Origin: Flavivirga sp. 57AJ16
GTDB taxonomy: Bacteria > Bacteroidota > Bacteroidia > Flavobacteriales > Flavobacteriaceae
Assembly: GCF_028736925.1 (NCBI RefSeq)
Contig: NZ_JAQZAT010000005.1
Span: 223,073 to 287,072 of the forward strand
Reading direction: 5' to 3'
Length of the DNA: 64,000 bases
A program made the position numbers and the translations under genes. This document shows positions 51,756 through 61,514 of this stretch, piece after piece. The notes under the pieces are model-generated. The model saw only the letters and a list, made by a program, of their open reading frames with translations, searched no databases and had not been told where the DNA came from. Within the stretch, counting starts at the first letter, position 1. Each line of letters opens with the position of its first letter.

Positions 51756-52154
51756 ATATTTTTCCACATTTAAATAGTAAGCGTTCGATAAGCTGCATGT
51801 TGTTCTGCTTGTATTTGAGTTTTAGTTTATATTAAGAAACAACCACCAGAAAGTGTATTCTATTTAAAGAACTGTAAAAAGCTCTTTAAGTTTAAAAGAA
51901 TATGTCTAAGTATGGTAGCAATTATAAGATTATGAGATACTTTAATAGGCAGTTTAGGGTTGATTTTCCGAAGCCCAGTAAACGGTTTAAAAAAAACTGT
52001 TTTTTATTTATGTAGAAGCTTCTACTCCTCTACTCCTTTCCAAGAAAAAACATTTTTTAATAAGGTTTCTATTGAGATTCATTATCCGAATGGAGTTTTT
52101 TTGCAATGTCCTTCGGGTATTTAAAAAAACTAAAAAATTAATTGGAAATTCGCT

Positions 52155-52222
52155 AGATTAGCACATATCAATATATGTGGTATGACCGTATGAATACGGT
52201 TATCCATATGTTGGCAACAAGC
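52155..52222. repeat. Imperfect palindrome ending TTGGCAACAAG
   Basis: The core ACCGTA-TGAA-TACGGT extends outward with bulges through ATATG/CATAT to TTAGC on the left and TTGGCAA on the right. Its right edge is like the edge of the next palindrome (TTGCCAACAAG at 52672-52682). Confidence 0.5.
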
Positions 52223-52246
52223 TAAAAATAACCTCTGAAATACTAA

Positions 52247-52651
52247 ATGACAATTCTTTTTATTTCAAATCAAACTCATTTTACAAAAGAAGAAGCCTTA
52301 AAGTTATTTCAGCCATATACAGAAGAAAAGGATTTTCACCATTTTAAATCTTTATCAAAAGCAAAAGATTTCCTGACCAACAACCTAATAGAAAAAGACA
52401 AACAAAGCCAGCAAAGTATCTAGAAAAAGAATTTCACGATTTTTCACGAGATAATCCGACTTTTAGCTTATAGTCAATATGAATATACCCTGTTGATGGG
52501 TTCTTCTGAAGAAGCAAGGTATAATGAAAATCTTGTAGAAGAATTAAAAAATGATTTCAATTTTACAGATGTGAGCTTAGTAACATATGAAGATTTATTG
52601 AATAAGCATATTAGACTATGTGATAGATTAAATGAGTTTAATGTGTTTTAA
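52247..52651 (+). pseudogene. 135-codon ORF interrupted by an in-frame TAG
   Basis: From the ATG at 52247 one frame runs to a TAA at 52649-52651, broken only by TAG at 52421-52423 (codon 59). The two halves read like one protein (MTILFISNQTHFTKEEA, LSKAKDFLTNN, then FHEIIRLLAYSQYEYTLLMG, ELKNDFNFTDVSLVTYEDLL). The length and start recall a response-regulator-like or defence-like small protein, but I do not recognise it. A nonsense-mutated gene is the plain reading. Confidence 0.55.
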
Positions 52652-52667
52652 CAATAGTGAAAGAAGC

Positions 52668-52870
52668 CAGTTGCCAACAAGATATAAGAAAACATAGGGC
52701 TTTTGGGCTTAATCGAAAGGTATATGTTTATTGTCAAAGTCGCCAAGTATAAAATTTGGTGTTTACAAGAAAAAAGATAAAAGCAAAATATTTATATTTG
52801 GCTTAGTACCAACCCGAAACGTATCGCTTATCACCTGCCCTACGTTTCTTATACGAGACATTAGCAATAA
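52668..52870. repeat. 200-bp inverted repeat flanking the AraC-NmrA gene block
   Basis: The left arm TTGCCAACAAG..ATATAAGAAAACATAGGGC (52672-52703) pairs with the right arm GCCCTACGTTTCTTATACGAGACATTAGCAA (about 52837-52867). In inverted form the right arm reads TTGCTAATGTCTCGTATAAG and so on. The edge sequences TTGCC-AAC/TTAGCAA recur near 55570 and 52215. Reminiscent of cassette-boundary repeats, but not a canonical attC. Confidence 0.55.
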
Positions 52871-52898
52871 TTAAACTCGATTGATATAACTCATAAGA

Positions 52899-53750
52899 AT
52901 GAATCGTGAAATAATAGATATAAATGATTACACAATCTTGTTGGAAGAGGCTTCTACCGATAATAATTTAATAGATTCATGCTTTTTTGACGAGCCTGTA
53001 ATAGCTATCGCCTTTTATGGTGCAGGTGATGTTGGTCTTAACGTAAAATTCGATGGAAAAACCAAAGAATTCCATCACACTAAAGGCATGGTACTATCAT
53101 TTTATGCAGATAATATGGTAGAGTTTGAACACCATGTTTCCAAACTAAAATCGCTACAATGCCTTGTAATCGCTACAACAATAAGAAATATAGACAAATT
53201 GCCTAATGGTGAAGGTCAATTCTTGGAACAATTTTTATATCAATTAATTCACCCAAAAGATCATTATGTTGAAGGTCCGGTATTTAATATGAGCCCAGAA
53301 ATGTTTCAATTAGTTGAACAGTTCTTTAGCAATACTTACGAGGGCGAAATTAAAATGATGTTTTATAAAAGCCATATCACAGCTTTACTTTCTCATTATT
53401 TTGGACAATTGGCAAAACAACAAAGCACAAAACTTGATACTTCGCAAATAGAAAAAATCAATCTAGCTCAAGAAATTTTATTATCTAATTTAGAAAATCC
53501 ACCTTCCTTAACAGAATTGGCCAACAGAATTGGCACCAACACTAATAAGCTTAAAATAGAATTTAAAGCGCAGTTTGGCGTTCCTGTTTTCAAATACTTA
53601 CAAAACGAACGTTTAAAAAAAGCCTACAGTTTAATTAAAAACGAACAAAAAACAATTCAAGAAGCCGCTTGGGCAGTAGGTTACGATAGTTTAGGTTCTT
53701 TCTCTAACGCTTTTGAAAAAAAGTTTGGCTACAGACCTAGCCAAGTGTAA
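52899..53750 (+). CDS. AraC-family transcriptional regulator
   Basis: 283 aa. The N-terminal about 170 residues are an unassigned ligand domain (VIAIAFYGAGDVGLNVKFDG). The C-terminal AraC double HTH contains LAQEILLSNLENPPSLTELA, NRIGTNTNKLKIEFKAQFG and EAAWAVGYDSLGSFSNAFEK, then FGYRPSQV. Stands upstream of DUF5367, DUF1772 and NmrA-like genes, a block often kept together in Flavobacteria, and probably controls them. Confidence 0.9.
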   Translation: MNREIIDINDYTILLEEASTDNNLIDSCFFDEPVIAIAFYGAGDVGLNVKFDGKTKEFHHTKGMVLSFYADNMVEFEHHVSKLKSLQCLVIATTIRNIDKLPNGEGQFLEQFLYQLIHPKDHYVEGPVFNMSPEMFQLVEQFFSNTYEGEIKMMFYKSHITALLSHYFGQLAKQQSTKLDTSQIEKINLAQEILLSNLENPPSLTELANRIGTNTNKLKIEFKAQFGVPVFKYLQNERLKKAYSLIKNEQKTIQEAAWAVGYDSLGSFSNAFEKKFGYRPSQV

Positions 53751-53841
53751 AATTCTTTTCGAATAAATCATAATTCTTTCGGAATAAGTCGCTGGAAGAC
53801 AGCTGCTATAGATTTGTATCATAATTCAAAAAGCAAAGATT

Positions 53842-54237
53842 ATGATTAGTAAAAGTTTATTTAGCATTGTATGTGGCATGTTCGTTTGGATTTTAGGCGT
53901 TAGCTTTTACCTCTTATCATTTTATGTCCCCATTTTAGATAATCCTGAACTACAATCTAATGTCGTATTGGTTTTAGGCATCGTACCCAGCGCATGTTTA
54001 GGAACATATTTGTTCTATAAGAAAAGTTACATAAAACCATCTGCATTGGGGCTTACATTCGTTATTGTAGCTACGCTTCTAGATGTAATAATCACAGTTC
54101 CAGTATTTATAATTCCAAATGGAGGAAGCTATTCAGAATTTTTCGGAGATCCAATGTTTTATACAATTGTAGTTGAGTTTTACTTCATTGTATTCTATTT
54201 CGGAAATCATTTAAACAATAAAAAAATCAAAGCATGA
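53842..54237 (+). CDS. DUF5367-type small membrane protein
   Basis: 131 aa with four predicted membrane helices (SLFSIVCGMFVWILGVSFY; VVLVLGIVPSACLGTYLFY; LGLTFVIVATLLDVIITVPV; FYTIVVEFYFIVFYF). No catalytic motif; unknown function. Overlaps the next start by 4 bp (ATGA), so they are co-translated. Confidence 0.78.
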   Translation: MISKSLFSIVCGMFVWILGVSFYLLSFYVPILDNPELQSNVVLVLGIVPSACLGTYLFYKKSYIKPSALGLTFVIVATLLDVIITVPVFIIPNGGSYSEFFGDPMFYTIVVEFYFIVFYFGNHLNNKKIKA

Positions 54238-54719
54238 AAACTATTGTTTTTTTTATAACGGTTTTATTGAATGCACTTTCCACAGGTTTTTTCTTCGCTT
54301 GGTCTATTTCAGTCATATTGGGAACAAAAAAAACAGGTCATTTAACGTATTTGGAAACAATGCAAAACATTAATAGAGAAATCTTGAATCCGGTGTTCTT
54401 CATTGTGTTCTTTGGAAGCTTAATTGCATTGGTGATAACTACTTATTTACAGTTCAACAACAAAACTGTATTTGTGTTAGTGTTGGCGTCAACAATCATA
54501 TATCTAATTGGTACTTTTGGAGTTACAGCCTTTGGAAATGTCCCCTTAAACAATGAACTAGAAGTATTAAATATTACCAAGCTTAACTTAATAGAGCTAA
54601 AGGATTTTAGAACCTATTATGAAAGCGCTTGGAATCATTTCCATGGTATAAGAACCATTTCAAACATGGTTTCATTCATTCTATTACTTATATCAATATT
54701 TATTCAAAAAACATTTTAA
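54234..54719 (+). CDS. DUF1772 (anthrone-oxygenase-like) membrane protein
   Basis: 161 aa with four helices. ALSTGFFFAWSISVILGTKK and the C-terminal ESAWNHFHGIRTISNMVSF carry the WNxxHxxRT pattern of the DUF1772 family, related to anthrone oxygenases. The frame and the preceding 4-bp overlap support coupled expression with the DUF5367 gene. Substrate unknown. Confidence 0.83.
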   Translation: MKTIVFFITVLLNALSTGFFFAWSISVILGTKKTGHLTYLETMQNINREILNPVFFIVFFGSLIALVITTYLQFNNKTVFVLVLASTIIYLIGTFGVTAFGNVPLNNELEVLNITKLNLIELKDFRTYYESAWNHFHGIRTISNMVSFILLLISIFIQKTF

Positions 54720-54730
54720 AATCATTTATT

Positions 54731-55567
54731 ATGAAAACAAACATTTTAGTTATCGGAGGAACCGGAAAAACTGGTCACCGAGTAGTCGAGCAATTACAAA
54801 ACAAAGGAATTGAGCCAAGAATTGGTTCAAGAAATTCATCACCAAGCTTTGATTGGGACAATAAAGATACTTGGGTAGATGCCTTAAACGGCATCGAAAA
54901 AATGTATGTTACTTATTATCCTGACCTAGCTGTTCCAGGAGCTAAAGAAGCCATAGAGAGTTTAACTTATTTAGCTATAGAATTAGGGGTAAACAAAATG
55001 GTTTTGCTTTCAGGAAAAGGTGAAACTGAAGCTGAAGCCTGCGAAAAAATTGTTATGGATTCCGGCATAAATTACACAATCGTTCGAGCCTCGTGGTTTA
55101 ACCAAAATTGGAGCGAAAGTTTCTTTTTAGACCCTATTCTTTCAGGAGAAGTGGCATTACCAATGTCTGATGTTTTAATTCCATTTGTAGATGCAAATGA
55201 TATTGCAGAAGTAGCAGCAACTGTATTAATAGATGATGCTTATAATGGTGAAATTATTGAGGTAACGGGTCCAGAACTAATCACTTTTAAGGATATTGTC
55301 AACATCATTTCAAAGACCAGTAAAAGAAATTTGAATTTTTACGACATCACGCTAGAGCAGTATATAAATGGTATGAAGCAAATGCAAATACCTAATGATG
55401 TTGTGTGGTTAATTGAGTATTTATTTAGTCATGTTTTAACCAATCCAAAAAATCAACTGGTAGTTAATGATATTGAACGAGTTCTGGGCAGAAAAGCAAA
55501 AACATTTTCGGAATATGCTCAAAAAACCAGTGAAACTGGAATTTGGAATCAAATAAGCATCGAATAA
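54731..55567 (+). CDS. NmrA-like NAD(P)-binding protein (atypical SDR)
   Basis: 278 aa from the ATG at 54731; the open frame upstream overlaps the DUF1772 gene. Rossmann motif NILVIGGTGKTGHRVVEQL at residues 4-22 (GGTGKTG). Further VLLSGKGETEAEACEKIV, IVRASWFNQNWSESFF and FVDANDIAEVAATVL. Members act as redox sensors or NAD(P)H:quinone-type reductases. Last gene of the AraC-controlled block. Confidence 0.88.
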   Translation: MKTNILVIGGTGKTGHRVVEQLQNKGIEPRIGSRNSSPSFDWDNKDTWVDALNGIEKMYVTYYPDLAVPGAKEAIESLTYLAIELGVNKMVLLSGKGETEAEACEKIVMDSGINYTIVRASWFNQNWSESFFLDPILSGEVALPMSDVLIPFVDANDIAEVAATVLIDDAYNGEIIEVTGPELITFKDIVNIISKTSKRNLNFYDITLEQYINGMKQMQIPNDVVWLIEYLFSHVLTNPKNQLVVNDIERVLGRKAKTFSEYAQKTSETGIWNQISIE

Positions 55568-55623
55568 CTATTGCCGACAACGGTTACCGTTGCACAATAC
55601 CATTAAAAAAAATGAATTTTGAT

Positions 55624-55663
55624 CCCTCTCTCCGGAAGGTCGGGAGACTTTGCGGAGCGAGGG
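55624..55663. repeat. GC-rich palindrome after the NmrA-like gene
   Basis: CCCTCTCTCCG and CGGAGCGAGGG pair with one mismatch around a further GGTCGGGAGACTTTG loop. It lies just past the ATTGCCGACAACGG boundary sequence (about 55570) and before the convergent flippase gene, so it may also end transcription. Confidence 0.5.
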
Positions 55664-55702
55664 TAGGTACAAAACAGTAAATAACCCTTCCCGTTATGGT
55701 TT

Positions 55703-57160
55703 TTATTTAACCCCAAAATAACGCTCAATAAGTATTGAAATATCTTCAGAAAACTTAAACCTATAAACTACAAATACATACAGCACCGTAATTAAAGTTG
55801 ATTTTAAAGCAATATTGACTATAGGATTAAAAGGAAATTCCCAAAAATACAATAGCAAAACACTTAAAAATATGAAACCCGCTATCCTAAATATATCAGT
55901 CGTAAAAGGATGGATCTTAAACTTCATGTATACAAAAAGCAGTTTTACGGAGTTATACATGAAAATAGCCAGCGAAGTTGCTAAAGCAGCACCGTTAATA
56001 CCGTACAGAGGAATAAAGACCATGTTTAAAATAATCATTAGTATAACCAAAACTACCCCTAAGAACAACACGGCCCTATAGTAATCGCTATTAAATAAAA
56101 TAGCATTGTTAGCTCCCAAAAAAGCATCATATAATTTGGTGACACTAATTATGAGTACCACAAAAAGCCCACCACCAAACTCCTCTGGAATGATATGGTA
56201 CAACTGATTAATATTCAAGACAATCAAAAGAAATATAAATCCGCTTATTATAAACAAGTTTAACGAGCTCTTTTTGCACAGGTCTTCCAGAGCATCCATT
56301 TTTTTTTCGTTCAAAAACTTAGCCGATAAAGGCAACAGTATTTGATGCATAGATCGTTGAGGCACAGCAATAACCGCTGCTATAAAAATAGCAACATTGT
56401 AATATGCTATTTCTTCGATCTGGATATAATGCCCCAGCATGACTTTATCTACATCTAAAAGAACAGTAGCTATGGAACCCGCTATAATTATTAAAAACGA
56501 ATATTTAAAAATATTTTTTAAGCCATTAATTCTCTTAAATGTAACAACAGGAAGCTTAATACTAAACGCATATACACTCATAATGAGCATTCTTAAAACA
56601 TACACGCACACCAAACCTATCATAAACCACTCCACATCAACAACTTTAAAGTGCAATAAAAATAACAGTATCATAGTTGCTATCCGATGAAAAACTTCTT
56701 TCATAAAGTTCCCAAATACGGTTTGCATTTGCACCTTGGCCCAGGCAAAGAATATTTCAAAATAAGCGAGTGCAAAAGCTATGATCATGGTATGCCACAA
56801 ATAACCTCTTATAATATCGTTCTTTTTGGACAAAACACCACCAATCACATCATAACACGCATAACTAAAAAAACATAAAGGAATGGCTATTATAAATGGC
56901 AAAAACAGCATCAGTGTCAAAAAGCTGTTTAATGAGATACGCGTTTTAAAGGACGAGTAAAACTTAACCAATGTATTGTGTGCCCCAAAGGCCATCAAAG
57001 GCATAATTACATATGCCAAAGACAGCATATACCCTACCATGCCGTAAAATTCATCACTAAGGAATTCTGTGTAAAGAAATAACGTATTAATGGCTCCAAT
57101 AAAAAAGCCCAAATATGTTGAGATAACATTTTTAAAAGACTGCGAAGCGACTATTCCCAT
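55703..57160 (-). CDS. Oligosaccharide flippase (MATE/MOP superfamily), second copy
   Basis: 485 aa with about 12-14 helices. N-terminal ASQSFKNVISTYLGFFIGAI, then FLSDEFYGMVGYMLSLAYVI. C-terminal NMVFIPLYGINGAALATSLA is typical of polysaccharide export flippases. Different from the Wzx in the first region. 79 bp downstream of the glycosyltransferase gene on the same strand; probably serves a distinct glycan. Confidence 0.87.
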   Translation of the reverse strand: MGIVASQSFKNVISTYLGFFIGAINTLFLYTEFLSDEFYGMVGYMLSLAYVIMPLMAFGAHNTLVKFYSSFKTRISLNSFLTLMLFLPFIIAIPLCFFSYACYDVIGGVLSKKNDIIRGYLWHTMIIAFALAYFEIFFAWAKVQMQTVFGNFMKEVFHRIATMILLFLLHFKVVDVEWFMIGLVCVYVLRMLIMSVYAFSIKLPVVTFKRINGLKNIFKYSFLIIIAGSIATVLLDVDKVMLGHYIQIEEIAYYNVAIFIAAVIAVPQRSMHQILLPLSAKFLNEKKMDALEDLCKKSSLNLFIISGFIFLLIVLNINQLYHIIPEEFGGGLFVVLIISVTKLYDAFLGANNAILFNSDYYRAVLFLGVVLVILMIILNMVFIPLYGINGAALATSLAIFMYNSVKLLFVYMKFKIHPFTTDIFRIAGFIFLSVLLLYFWEFPFNPIVNIALKSTLITVLYVFVVYRFKFSEDISILIERYFGVK

Positions 57161-57239
57161 TAATTCTTAAAATATTTATAATTAAATCCTAAAAACGTTA
57201 CTCTTTGAAATAATTTAGAGCTTAGACCTTTTCGGATTT

Positions 57240-58523
57240 TCATTTCTCGATCACCTCTATTAACTGTTGGGTTAATTGTTTTCTGCTATACTTTTGCAAA
57301 CCAATTGGAAACGATTGCAAATTCTTATTCCGAAATGCTTTATAGCATGCCAATATAGTCGTTTTTAGTGACTCATAAGCATCGTAATTAAAGTAGCTAC
57401 CCGTATTCGTCTCCTTAATGATTTTCCCAACATCCGAATCTTTGGGACCTATGGCGATAATGGGCCTGTTTGAAACCATATATTCAAATAGTTTTCCAGG
57501 TATAATGCATTTTGTGTCTTCAGAATCTATTTCAATCAACAACAATACCTGTGATTTTTTTTGAAACACAACTGCTTCTTTATGCGAAACATAACCTACT
57601 TTATTAACATAATTACTTAACCCTTTGTTCTTGATCGATCCTAATACATTTTCACTAATCGCCCCAATAAAGTTAAGTTGAAAATCTTTAGAAAAACCAT
57701 TGTTTTCATTAACTAGGTCACTTAGGACGTCCCATAAAACTTCTGGATTTCGTTTAGACAATAAAGAGCCTATATGGGATATTGAAAACTTGGAGTCTAG
57801 CTCCAACTCACCAGCAGGTTCGTAATCATAGCCATTAGTTATAACCTCTATAGGTCGGCTTGTTATTTTTGAAAACTCTTTTTTAGTTGTAAAACTGGTC
57901 ACAATGACCTGATCGGCAGTATTTAAAACCTGCTTTTCTAAAGTTATATGTTTTTCTTTTGAAGCTTTTGTTAACTTTAATTGTTTATGATAACCAATGG
58001 TTGTCCATGGATCCCTAAAATCGGCCAACCACTTCACCCCTAATTCTTCCTTTAACCGTAAGCCAATAAGATGCAAGCTATGCGGAGGCCCTGTAGTTAT
58101 TATCGTTTTAATATTTTTTTCCGAAATATATTTTGAAAGATACCCTACAGAAGGTTTTACCCAAGCTATTCTCGCATCGGGAACAAAAAAGTTCCCCCTA
58201 ATATAGAGCATCACTTTTTCGATAAAACTTTGTTTTTTATGATCTGAAATAATCCCTTTACTTATGGTTTTCGATGATTTTTTTGAAAACACCCCCGCTA
58301 ACTTATAAGGCTCTTTTATTGGGTACTTTAAAATGGTGATCTCGTCTGAAACTTCAGAAGATAAACTTTCGTCCAGCAAAGGATAATTAGGGTTATCCGG
58401 AATATAAACAATAGGATCTATATTAAATTCCGGCAAATATTTAACAAATTTCAACCAGCGCTGTACTCCGGGCCCTCCTGCAGGAGGCCAATAATAAGTT
58501 ATAATAAGTACTTTTTTTTTCAT
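57240..58523 (-). CDS. Glycosyltransferase, GT4-like
   Basis: 427 aa, GT-B fold. N-terminal KVLIITYYWPPAGGPGVQRW. The middle ADFRDPWTTIGYH is characteristic of a branch of Bacteroidota GTs. C-terminal donor domain SISHIGSLLSKRNPEVLWD, LIEIDSEDTKCIIPGKLFEY and AIGPKDSDVGKII replace the classical EX7E with a related KxFEY segment. Between the YfhO and flippase genes on one strand; likely cytoplasmic-face glycan assembly. Confidence 0.85.
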   Translation of the reverse strand: MKKKVLIITYYWPPAGGPGVQRWLKFVKYLPEFNIDPIVYIPDNPNYPLLDESLSSEVSDEITILKYPIKEPYKLAGVFSKKSSKTISKGIISDHKKQSFIEKVMLYIRGNFFVPDARIAWVKPSVGYLSKYISEKNIKTIITTGPPHSLHLIGLRLKEELGVKWLADFRDPWTTIGYHKQLKLTKASKEKHITLEKQVLNTADQVIVTSFTTKKEFSKITSRPIEVITNGYDYEPAGELELDSKFSISHIGSLLSKRNPEVLWDVLSDLVNENNGFSKDFQLNFIGAISENVLGSIKNKGLSNYVNKVGYVSHKEAVVFQKKSQVLLLIEIDSEDTKCIIPGKLFEYMVSNRPIIAIGPKDSDVGKIIKETNTGSYFNYDAYESLKTTILACYKAFRNKNLQSFPIGLQKYSRKQLTQQLIEVIEK

Positions 58524-58627
58524 TCTGTCATTCCTGCCTTTCGTCTTCGCTCAAGATAAACTACATCAGGAATCTTAAAAATTGAAACTAGATTAATAAC
58601 AACGCCTGTTTATACAGGTATGGCAAA

Positions 58628-61051
58628 CTATTTTTTCTTAAACTCGTATAACAGTCCGCCCAGCAACAATACCCCAAACAAAATCGAGCTAGCCAAAGCA
58701 ATATGACTACCCGTTTTAACAACATCTGGGTCAAACTTAAATTCTATGGTATGGTTTCCTGCTGGTACCTGCATACCACGCAACGTATAATTAACACGTA
58801 TATGGGAACGCTCTTCTCCATCGATAAAAGTTTTCCACCCATTACCATAATACACCTCTGAAAAAACAGCAAACCCTTCATTTGAGTTTCTGGATTTATA
58901 CTTTAAGTAATTCGGTTTCACTTCAACCAAATTAATGGATGCCAACGAATCTACTTCATAGTTTGGCTTCACATTTTTTAAGTTTTCCAAAGCTTTATGC
59001 GTAGAATAAATAGCTATGGATTTATTGGGCAAGCTATCCAACTGCTTCATTTCCTCATCTGCCGACACCACTTTTTGCAAGCGCTGAACAAACCAGACAT
59101 TACCATTGGCCTCGTCATTTTTATAAGAGAACATCCCGTCTTTTTCATCCTGAGCTATAATATACTTGGTATTAAGCATATTAAGCACATTGATATTGTT
59201 TTTCGTTACATAAAAATCAAACACTTCCCTATAGCGCTTTAATTCTGCAGCATTATAACCATTTAACGAATTATGGAAGTACGAAGGTTTTGATGGCCCC
59301 GAAACTAAATCAAACACCTTAAAATGCGTGGTATCCTTTAAGATTTCCTGATCTACCTCATTGGCCTGAAACGGTTTGTCCATCCTAATTGCAGATACAA
59401 AATCGGCATTATTCACATAGCGTCTATCAACCCCAACTAAATCAAAAAGAACGAGCGCACAAAACACCACGATCACCCACTTTTCTTTTAGTTTATCACG
59501 CAAAAACATAAAGATAGCACCAGCAGATAACACGACCAAAACAAATGTCCGCAATGTATCCTGAGTAAAAATAGCTTCTCTATCCTCTTTAATAGCTCTT
59601 ATAAAATCCGGTCCATAGGCCTGCATATATTGACCATCATTAGCACCGACAAAATCAAATAACGACGACTTAAACAGTAAAAACACCACAGCAATACCAC
59701 CTGTGATGATACTGGTGTATTTTAAAGCTTTAAACTTATCTTCCTTCTTTTCAAAGTCATTGAACAACCTTGTCAACCCGAAAATCGCCAATACGGGAAT
59801 ACACAGTTCTAAAATGACCTGAATAGAACTCACCGCTCTAAACTTGTTGTAAAGCGGCACATAATCAATAAAGAAGTCCGTTAAAAACCCTAAATTTTTC
59901 CCGTAAGACAATAATAGCGACAATAAAGTCCCTCCTACGAGCCACCATTTTAACCGTCCTTTCACAAGAAATAGTGCAAAAACAAATAAAAACAAAACCA
60001 CGGCGCCAATATATGCCGGTGCTTCAACAATGGGCTGTTCTCCCCAATACATAGGGGCGCGCTTCGACGCTTCTAATGCTTGTGTGGTGCTAGCCCCCAA
60101 TTTCCTGTAAGCCTCATAAGTTGAAGAATCCTTGCCTACATTCTCACCATTTCCTCCTCCCATAAATCTGGGAATATAAAGATTAAAAGTTTCCACAATG
60201 CCATAACTAAACTGTGTGATATAATCCCTATCCAAACCAGAGGTCATTGTTTTTGGCGAACCATCAGGGTTTATAGTTAACTCGCTTTTTCCCCGGGTGC
60301 TCTCTTTTACATATTCTTGTGTTGCCAAGACGTTTGTTGCGTTCAAAGCTATGGATAGAACGACGGCGGCAACCATGATCCCTACAGATTTAAAATAATG
60401 AGGCAGTATTTTTTTTCTATAGGCGTCAACTAGGTATACAACACCTAAAACAATAACCAATAGCAATAGATAATAAGTCATCTGAAAATGATTAGCCACA
60501 AGCTCCAAGCCCATAGCAACAGTAGTTAACAAGAACCCTGGGATATATTTTTTTTGAAAAACAAGGAAAATTCCACTTAAAACCAACGGCATATAAGCTA
60601 TAGCATGCGCCTTGCTATTGTGTCCTACTCCTAAAATAATTATTAAATAAGTTGAAAACCCAAAAGCGATAGCTCCAAGCGCAGCTAGTTTAAAGTCGAC
60701 CTTTAAGACCAACATCAGTATATAAAAACTTAACAGATATAAAAACAGATAATCTGCTGGTCGAGGCAAAAACCTAAGGGTCAAATCTAATTTTTTAATA
60801 TAATTATGCGGGTACTTTGCTCCCAACTGGTACGTAGGCATCCCAGCAAACGCACTATTTGTCCAATATGTTTCTTTTCCAGTTTCTGCTTTAAAATCCT
60901 TTTGCTGCTTGCTCATGCCTATGTATTGCACGATATCGCTTTGATATATCCTTTCCCCTTTTAAAACAGGGCTAAAATAAGCCAATGAAAGCATTACAAA
61001 TCCTACCAAAATTAATAAATGAGGACCTATTCTTTTAACTGAAAATTGCAT
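58628..61051 (-). CDS. YfhO-family large membrane protein (GT-C-like)
   Basis: 807 aa with about 12 helices and a long C-terminal periplasmic domain (about residues 560-780). N-terminal FSPVLKGERIYQSDIVQYIG, TYWTNSAFAGMPTYQLGAKY (YfhO hallmark), FSTYLIIILGVGHNSKAHAI. The final GNHTIEFKFDPDVVKTGSHI precedes a last helix. Gram-positive YfhO uses lipid-linked sugars to glycosylate teichoic acids; in Bacteroidota the acceptor is unknown. Confidence 0.88.
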   Translation of the reverse strand: MQFSVKRIGPHLLILVGFVMLSLAYFSPVLKGERIYQSDIVQYIGMSKQQKDFKAETGKETYWTNSAFAGMPTYQLGAKYPHNYIKKLDLTLRFLPRPADYLFLYLLSFYILMLVLKVDFKLAALGAIAFGFSTYLIIILGVGHNSKAHAIAYMPLVLSGIFLVFQKKYIPGFLLTTVAMGLELVANHFQMTYYLLLLVIVLGVVYLVDAYRKKILPHYFKSVGIMVAAVVLSIALNATNVLATQEYVKESTRGKSELTINPDGSPKTMTSGLDRDYITQFSYGIVETFNLYIPRFMGGGNGENVGKDSSTYEAYRKLGASTTQALEASKRAPMYWGEQPIVEAPAYIGAVVLFLFVFALFLVKGRLKWWLVGGTLLSLLLSYGKNLGFLTDFFIDYVPLYNKFRAVSSIQVILELCIPVLAIFGLTRLFNDFEKKEDKFKALKYTSIITGGIAVVFLLFKSSLFDFVGANDGQYMQAYGPDFIRAIKEDREAIFTQDTLRTFVLVVLSAGAIFMFLRDKLKEKWVIVVFCALVLFDLVGVDRRYVNNADFVSAIRMDKPFQANEVDQEILKDTTHFKVFDLVSGPSKPSYFHNSLNGYNAAELKRYREVFDFYVTKNNINVLNMLNTKYIIAQDEKDGMFSYKNDEANGNVWFVQRLQKVVSADEEMKQLDSLPNKSIAIYSTHKALENLKNVKPNYEVDSLASINLVEVKPNYLKYKSRNSNEGFAVFSEVYYGNGWKTFIDGEERSHIRVNYTLRGMQVPAGNHTIEFKFDPDVVKTGSHIALASSILFGVLLLGGLLYEFKKK

Positions 61052-61082
61052 GAAAGTATATTAAGAACAATGTTTGTGAAAA

Positions 61083-61355
61083 TTAATCAATTTCTTCGTA
61101 ATCGACATAATCACCTACATTTTTATTTGAAGTTTTAGTTTTTGGTATTTTATCTATAATGACTTCTCCTTCTTTTTTCGGTTTTTCTTGTTGCTGTTTT
61201 CCAAACTGGCCACCAAAACGCTGTTCCGCTTTTTTAGTAATGTATTTAAAAATAAACGGAGCAAATAAGCGTGATAAAATTTTTATTCCAAAGTAAATAA
61301 GAAGAATGATTAATATCATTCTAACAAAACCTGTTACAGATGCAAATTGTAGCAT
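61083..61355 (-). CDS. DUF4834-type small membrane protein
   Basis: 90 aa from the ATG at 61355 (a Met six codons upstream also opens the frame, but MLQFASVTGFVR fits the family). One helix (about 10-28, LIILLIYFGIKILSRLFAPF), a KKAEQRFGGQF segment and a charged tail ending VGDYVDYEEID. Lies 31 bp upstream of yfhO, likely co-transcribed. Function unknown. Confidence 0.75.
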   Translation of the reverse strand: MLQFASVTGFVRMILIILLIYFGIKILSRLFAPFIFKYITKKAEQRFGGQFGKQQQEKPKKEGEVIIDKIPKTKTSNKNVGDYVDYEEID

Positions 61356-61432
61356 AAAAATTATTTTTAACAAAAATACAATTCTATATGCTTAAAAAAC
61401 GCTCAAAAATGATAAAAAAAGTATAAAATATC

Positions 61433-61440
61433 TATATTTG
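61433..61440 (+). promoter_or_regulatory. Possible -7 promoter box
   Basis: TATATTTG matches TAnnTTTG, 74 bp before the outer-membrane protein gene; no clear -33 element. Confidence 0.3.
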
Positions 61441-61514
61441 AAAAAGTCTTTGAACCTAAAAATAATAGCAGTGCATTATCAATGTATTACTAGTTGTATA
61501 CTAAAACCTTAATT

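Larger units (their letters stand above)
51681..52898. other. 1.2-kb gap holding terminator, decayed ORFs and palindromic repeats
   Basis: No intact gene. It contains a terminator (51702-51755), a weak IS66-OrfA-like tail (frame ending at 52124, SIEIHYPNGVFLQCPSGI, low confidence), an amber-interrupted ORF (52247-52651) and two palindromic blocks (52155-52222 and 52668-52870). Confidence 0.6.

Noticed and set aside
51905..52124. IS66 OrfA pseudogene
   Set aside because: Only a short end (SIEIHYPNGVFLQCPSGI) resembles the family; too little to annotate as a feature of its own.
52668..52870. Integron attC site
   Set aside because: The edge sequences do not fit RYYYAAC/GTTRRRY, the repeat is longer than usual, and no integrase gene is in the window.
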